NCBI RefSeq assembly: GCF_024734385.1
Contig: NZ_JANHAP010000001.1
Coordinates: forward strand, 186,001 to 250,000
Length of the DNA: 64,000 nt
DNA from: Dasania sp. GY-MA-18
Lineage (GTDB): Bacteria > Pseudomonadota > Gammaproteobacteria > Pseudomonadales > Dasaniaceae
Direction: 5' to 3'
Shown here: positions 60,950 to 64,000 of the stretch, one piece after another
Numbering within the stretch: the first letter of the stretch is position 1
How the letters are laid out: each line of letters begins with the position of its first letter
The notes under the pieces: model-generated
Seen by the model: only the letters and a program-made list of their open reading frames with translations
The model's database searches: none
What the model was told of the DNA's origin: nothing
Translations under genes and position numbers: made by a program

Positions 60950-62557
60950 ATGAGTATTATCAAAACAGCTATCGATAAGCAAAGTACCGCCTTTGCAAAA
61001 AATGCCGCTCATATGCAAGCTCAGGTTGATGACTTACAGGCCTTGTTAGCAACGATTAAATTAGGGGGCGGCGAAAAAAATCAACGCCGTCATCAAGATC
61101 GCGGAAAATTATTAGTACGCGACAGAATCCAATTACTTATCGATAAAGACAGCCATTTTTTTGAGTTATCAGCGCTGGCCGCTTACCAAGTCTATGAAGA
61201 GACCGTGCCCGCCGCCGGTATTATTACTGGCATAGCTGTTATCCATGGCCAGCAATGCATGATTATTGCCAACGATGCCACGGTAAAAGGCGGTACCTAT
61301 TATCCACTGACCGTAAAAAAACATTTACGCGCCCAAACCATAGCCGAGCAAAATCAACTGCCTTGTATTTACTTAGTCGATTCCGGCGGTGCCAACCTCC
61401 CCCACCAAGATGAAGTATTTCCCGACCGCGAACACTTTGGCCGTATTTTTTTTAATCAAGCTAATATGTCAGCTAAAAACATCCCCCAAATTGCCTGTGT
61501 AATGGGCTCTTGCACAGCCGGTGGCGCCTATGTACCCGCCATGGCCGATGAATCAATTATCGTTAAAAACCAGGGCACAATCTTTTTAGCCGGCCCGCCC
61601 CTAGTTAAAGCAGCCACGGGTGAGGAGGTAAGCGCCGAAGAACTAGGCGGCGCCGAAGTACACTGCCGAAAATCCGGTGTCGCCGATCACTACGCCGAGG
61701 ATGATTTGCACGCCATACAATTAGTGCGGCAAGCCGTTGCCCACCTCAATCGCAAAAAAAATAACAGCCTAGCAAGCCAAGCCATTACTGAGCCCTTATA
61801 CCCCGCCGAAGAACTGTACGGCGTTATTCCTACCGATAGCCGCCAGGTTTATAGCATGCATGAAATTATTGCTCGCATAGTGGACGGCTCTGAGTTTCAC
61901 GAATTTAAAGCACTCTACGGTAAAACCCTAATCTGTGGCTTTGCGCATTTATACGGTAAACCTGTGGGCATAGTAGCCAGTAATGGGATTTTATTTAGCG
62001 AGTCTGCACAAAAAGGCGCGCACTTTATCGAGCTGTGCGCGCAGCGAAAAATCCCGCTGATTTTTTTACAAAATATCGTCGGCTTTATGGTGGGTAAACA
62101 ATACGAGCAAGGCGGCATAGCCAAACACGGTGCCAAAATGGTTACCGCCGTAGCCACCGCACAAGTGCCTAAACTCACCGTATTAATAGGCGGTTCTTTT
62201 GGCGCAGGTAACTACGGCATGTGCGGCCGCGCCTACGACCCCCGTTTTTTGTTTATGTGGCCCAATGCCCGTATCTCGGTGATGGGGGGTGAACAAGCCT
62301 CTGGCGTATTAGCGCAGGTTAAGCGCGAGCAAAAACAAAAAAACGGTGAAAGCTGGAGCGAGCAAGAAGAAAATGACTTTAAACAACCGATTAAAGAAAA
62401 ATACGAGCAACAGGGCCATCCCTATTACGCCTCAGCACGGTTATGGGACGATGGAGTTATAGACCCTAAAGATACTCGAGCAGTGCTAGGCAGCGCCTTA
62501 GAGGCCAGCCTGAATGCACCTATAGCCAGCACTCAATTTGGGCTCTTTAGAATGTAG
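60950..62557 (+). CDS. liuB: Methylcrotonoyl-CoA carboxylase, carboxyltransferase (beta) subunit
   Basis: 535 residues. It carboxylates 3-methylcrotonyl-CoA using carboxybiotin from the alpha subunit, giving 3-methylglutaconyl-CoA. Carboxyltransferase motifs are [21 protein letters not shown] at the start, [58 protein letters not shown] and [17 protein letters not shown]. The biotin subunit (liuD) is not in the window and may follow liuE. Confidence 0.95.
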   Translation: MSIIKTAIDKQSTAFAKNAAHMQAQVDDLQALLATIKLGGGEKNQRRHQDRGKLLVRDRIQLLIDKDSHFFELSALAAYQVYEETVPAAGIITGIAVIHGQQCMIIANDATVKGGTYYPLTVKKHLRAQTIAEQNQLPCIYLVDSGGANLPHQDEVFPDREHFGRIFFNQANMSAKNIPQIACVMGSCTAGGAYVPAMADESIIVKNQGTIFLAGPPLVKAATGEEVSAEELGGAEVHCRKSGVADHYAEDDLHAIQLVRQAVAHLNRKKNNSLASQAITEPLYPAEELYGVIPTDSRQVYSMHEIIARIVDGSEFHEFKALYGKTLICGFAHLYGKPVGIVASNGILFSESAQKGAHFIELCAQRKIPLIFLQNIVGFMVGKQYEQGGIAKHGAKMVTAVATAQVPKLTVLIGGSFGAGNYGMCGRAYDPRFLFMWPNARISVMGGEQASGVLAQVKREQKQKNGESWSEQEENDFKQPIKEKYEQQGHPYYASARLWDDGVIDPKDTRAVLGSALEASLNAPIASTQFGLFRM

Positions 62558-62689
62558 CCATATATGCGCTATAGATAGCTATAAATGCTAACTATTCGCG
62601 TCAATTAGCCATAATTGTTAAGTTTTACGCGAGAGTATCCCCTCACTTTTGTATACAATGGCCTAACCCCCATCTATTAGAGGCCCAAC

Positions 62690-62902
62690 ATGGCAACTAA
62701 ACCGTTAAAAACCGTAGGTAAAAAGAAACAGCCAGCCGCCGTAGAAACTTCCGAATCTATAGAAGACAAAGTGCAGGCCTTTCTCAAAGCAGGCGGCACA
62801 ATAGAGCAAGTGGGCTCGGGTGTTAGCGGCCAGCAAAGCATGGCGCCCCCCAAACCCAAGCCTAAACCTGCCGAACCGACTGAGCCAACACCACAAAACT
62901 AG
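62690..62902 (+). CDS. Small protein with FLKAGGTIEQV motif and Pro-rich tail
   Basis: 70 residues, basic at the N-terminus, with a central helix-turn segment EDKVQAFLKAGGTIEQVGSG and a Pro/Lys tail of PKPKPKPAEPTEP type. Short proteins carrying a similar FLxxGGxIQxVxxGVSG motif are widespread in gammaproteobacteria and unassigned. It sits between liuB and the hydratase gene in the same direction, 132 bases after liuB. It may be a passenger in the liu operon. Whether it is translated is likely but unproven. Confidence 0.6.
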   Translation: MATKPLKTVGKKKQPAAVETSESIEDKVQAFLKAGGTIEQVGSGVSGQQSMAPPKPKPKPAEPTEPTPQN

Positions 62903-63067
62903 GCCACAGCTAAAACCATAAGCCCGCAGAGTGCGCATAAGCCATAAGCCTAGCTATGCCCTCTGCCCGCCCCTACTCGCTATACAGCGATTAAACAGCA
63001 GCTAAAATATAAAAAAAAGCAGCAACAGCCCTATACCGTCCCAGCTAGTAGACTAATAGGCCATACC

Positions 63068-63871
63068 ATGACTGACAGCACAGCGAATACAGTAAGCACC
63101 ACCATCAGCGCCAATGGCATAGCCACCGTTACCCTCAACCGGCCAGAAAAAAATAACGCCTTTGATGACAGCATGATTGCCCAACTAATCGGCCACTTTC
63201 AAGCCATCGATAACGACCCCAATATACGCGCCATGATTTTAGCCGCTAGCGGCAAAAACTTCTCCGCTGGTGGTGATTTAGCCTGGATGAAACGCATGGC
63301 CAGTTACAGCTATGAGCAAAACCTGCAAGATGCCCACGGTTTAGCGCAAATGTTAAAAACGCTTAATTTTATGAGTAAGCCAACTATCGCCCGCATACAA
63401 GGGGCCGCCTATGGTGGCGCAGTAGGTTTAGCCTGCTGCTGCGATATAGTTGTTGCCAGTAGCGACGCCAAGTTTTGTTTAAGCGAAGTTAAAATAGGCC
63501 TAATCCCTGCGACTATCGCCCCCTATGTAATAGCCGCTATAGGTGAACGCGCCAGCCGCCGCTACTGCCTTAGCGCCGAGCTAATCGATGCGCAAAAAGC
63601 GTTGCAATTAGGCATAGCCTCAGAGGTGGTGGCCAGCAACGAGCTAGACAACTGCATAGCCAATATCTGCAAGCAGCTGCTTAGCAACGGCCCCAGCGCC
63701 ATGAGCGCCGCCAAGCAATTAATTTTTGAGCTTGCTCACCAGCCTATAGATGCAGCCATTATAGAAACCAGCTGCCAAGCTATAGCCCAGCGCCGCGCTG
63801 GCCCTGAAGGGCAAGAAGGCCTAAGCGCCTTTTTGGAAAAACGAAAACCGCAGTGGTATAAAGATCAATAA
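63068..63871 (+). CDS. liuC: Methylglutaconyl-CoA hydratase
   Basis: Crotonase-fold enzyme, 267 residues, hydrating 3-methylglutaconyl-CoA to HMG-CoA. NFSAGGDLAWMKRMASYS and IQGAAYGGAVGLACCCDIVV are signatures of the LiuC/AUH group; SEVKIGLIPATIAPYVI holds the catalytic Glu. The GGAVGLACCCD region lacks the first crotonase Glu, as expected for AUH-type enzymes. HMG-CoA lyase starts 38 bases later. Confidence 0.92.
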   Translation: MTDSTANTVSTTISANGIATVTLNRPEKNNAFDDSMIAQLIGHFQAIDNDPNIRAMILAASGKNFSAGGDLAWMKRMASYSYEQNLQDAHGLAQMLKTLNFMSKPTIARIQGAAYGGAVGLACCCDIVVASSDAKFCLSEVKIGLIPATIAPYVIAAIGERASRRYCLSAELIDAQKALQLGIASEVVASNELDNCIANICKQLLSNGPSAMSAAKQLIFELAHQPIDAAIIETSCQAIAQRRAGPEGQEGLSAFLEKRKPQWYKDQ

Positions 63872-63909
63872 AAGCCAACTGGCGCGTAAATAATATATAG
63901 AGAAACTCC

Positions 63910-64000
63910 ATGAGCACCCTGCCCAGCACCGTAAAAATTGTAGAAGTAGGCCCCCGCGATGGCCTACAAAACGAATCACAAACCATACCCACCGCCGTCA
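63910..64000 (+). CDS. liuE: Hydroxymethylglutaryl-CoA lyase (3' partial)
   Basis: The first ~30 residues are in the window: [20 protein letters not shown], then [22 protein letters not shown] is the start of the HMG-CoA lyase active site, with the catalytic Arg and metal-binding Asp. It completes leucine breakdown to acetyl-CoA and acetoacetate. The gene runs off the window end. Confidence 0.9.
   Translation, partial: MSTLPSTVKIVEVGPRDGLQNESQTIPTAV

Overview
The window looks like chromosome from a free-living, aerobic, probably marine gammaproteobacterium of the Cellvibrionales/Spongiibacteraceae type. This is inferred from gene content and moderate base composition; no rRNA or other marker gene is present to fix it. 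Genes are dense, mostly short operons with ordinary Shine-Dalgarno sites. I saw no tRNA, rRNA, CRISPR array, prophage or intact insertion sequence.

Layout. 1-2.2 kb: end of an Mla/MCE lipid-transport operon (ATPase, MCE protein, lipoprotein). 2.4-5.7 kb: GIY-YIG protein, lipoprotein cytochrome c, MgtC, and a PstS-OmpA fusion behind a Pho box. 5.7-10 kb: a 1428-residue protein joining a HipB-like DNA-binding domain to five GAF, two PAS and a GGDEF domain, with a palindrome in its own promoter. 10.3-12.7 kb: YbgA-like protein and photolyase. 13.2-18 kb: malyl-CoA lyase type enzyme, CoA transferase, a 0.6-kb repeat-rich gap (heptamer array, nested MITE-like element), FAA hydrolase and LysR regulator. 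18.2-23.1 kb: epimerase, kinase/aminotransferase fusion, relic of an encapsulin-cargo ferritin gene, GcvT-like protein. 23.6-27 kb: a NspS/MbaA-like polyamine-sensing c-di-GMP pair. 27-35 kb: non-canonical Nramp, Aer-like receptor, two NSS symporters, solute-binding protein, glutaredoxin. 34.3-39.3 kb: iron island with two Fur-like boxes (porin, FMN-binding protein, PepSY protein, FeoAB). 39.5-43.3 kb: arsR-GAPDH-arsJ organoarsenical efflux operon plus a radical SAM gene. 43.3-49.8 kb: LtaS/OpgB-type phosphoglycerol transferase, RIO kinase, solute-binding protein, agmatinase, DegQ-type protease. 50.2-53.9 kb: a five-gene BlaI / M56-TonB / TonB / ExbD / SIMPL cassette behind three operator dyads. 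54-58.3 kb: AraC regulator and a beta-oxidation set. 59.3-64 kb: leucine/isovalerate degradation (liu) operon, cut by the window end.

Themes. Catabolism of acyl-CoAs (branched-chain, C5 dicarboxylate) sits beside several signalling units: two c-di-GMP enzymes, a chemoreceptor, and three orphan periplasmic binding proteins without permeases. Polyamines recur (agmatinase; PotD-like sensor). The least understood unit is the BlaI-M56/TonB-ExbD-SIMPL cassette; the HipB-GAF-PAS-GGDEF protein is the second. A family of CTAG-centred heptamer repeats lies directly after several stop codons, once overlapping the stop codon itself.
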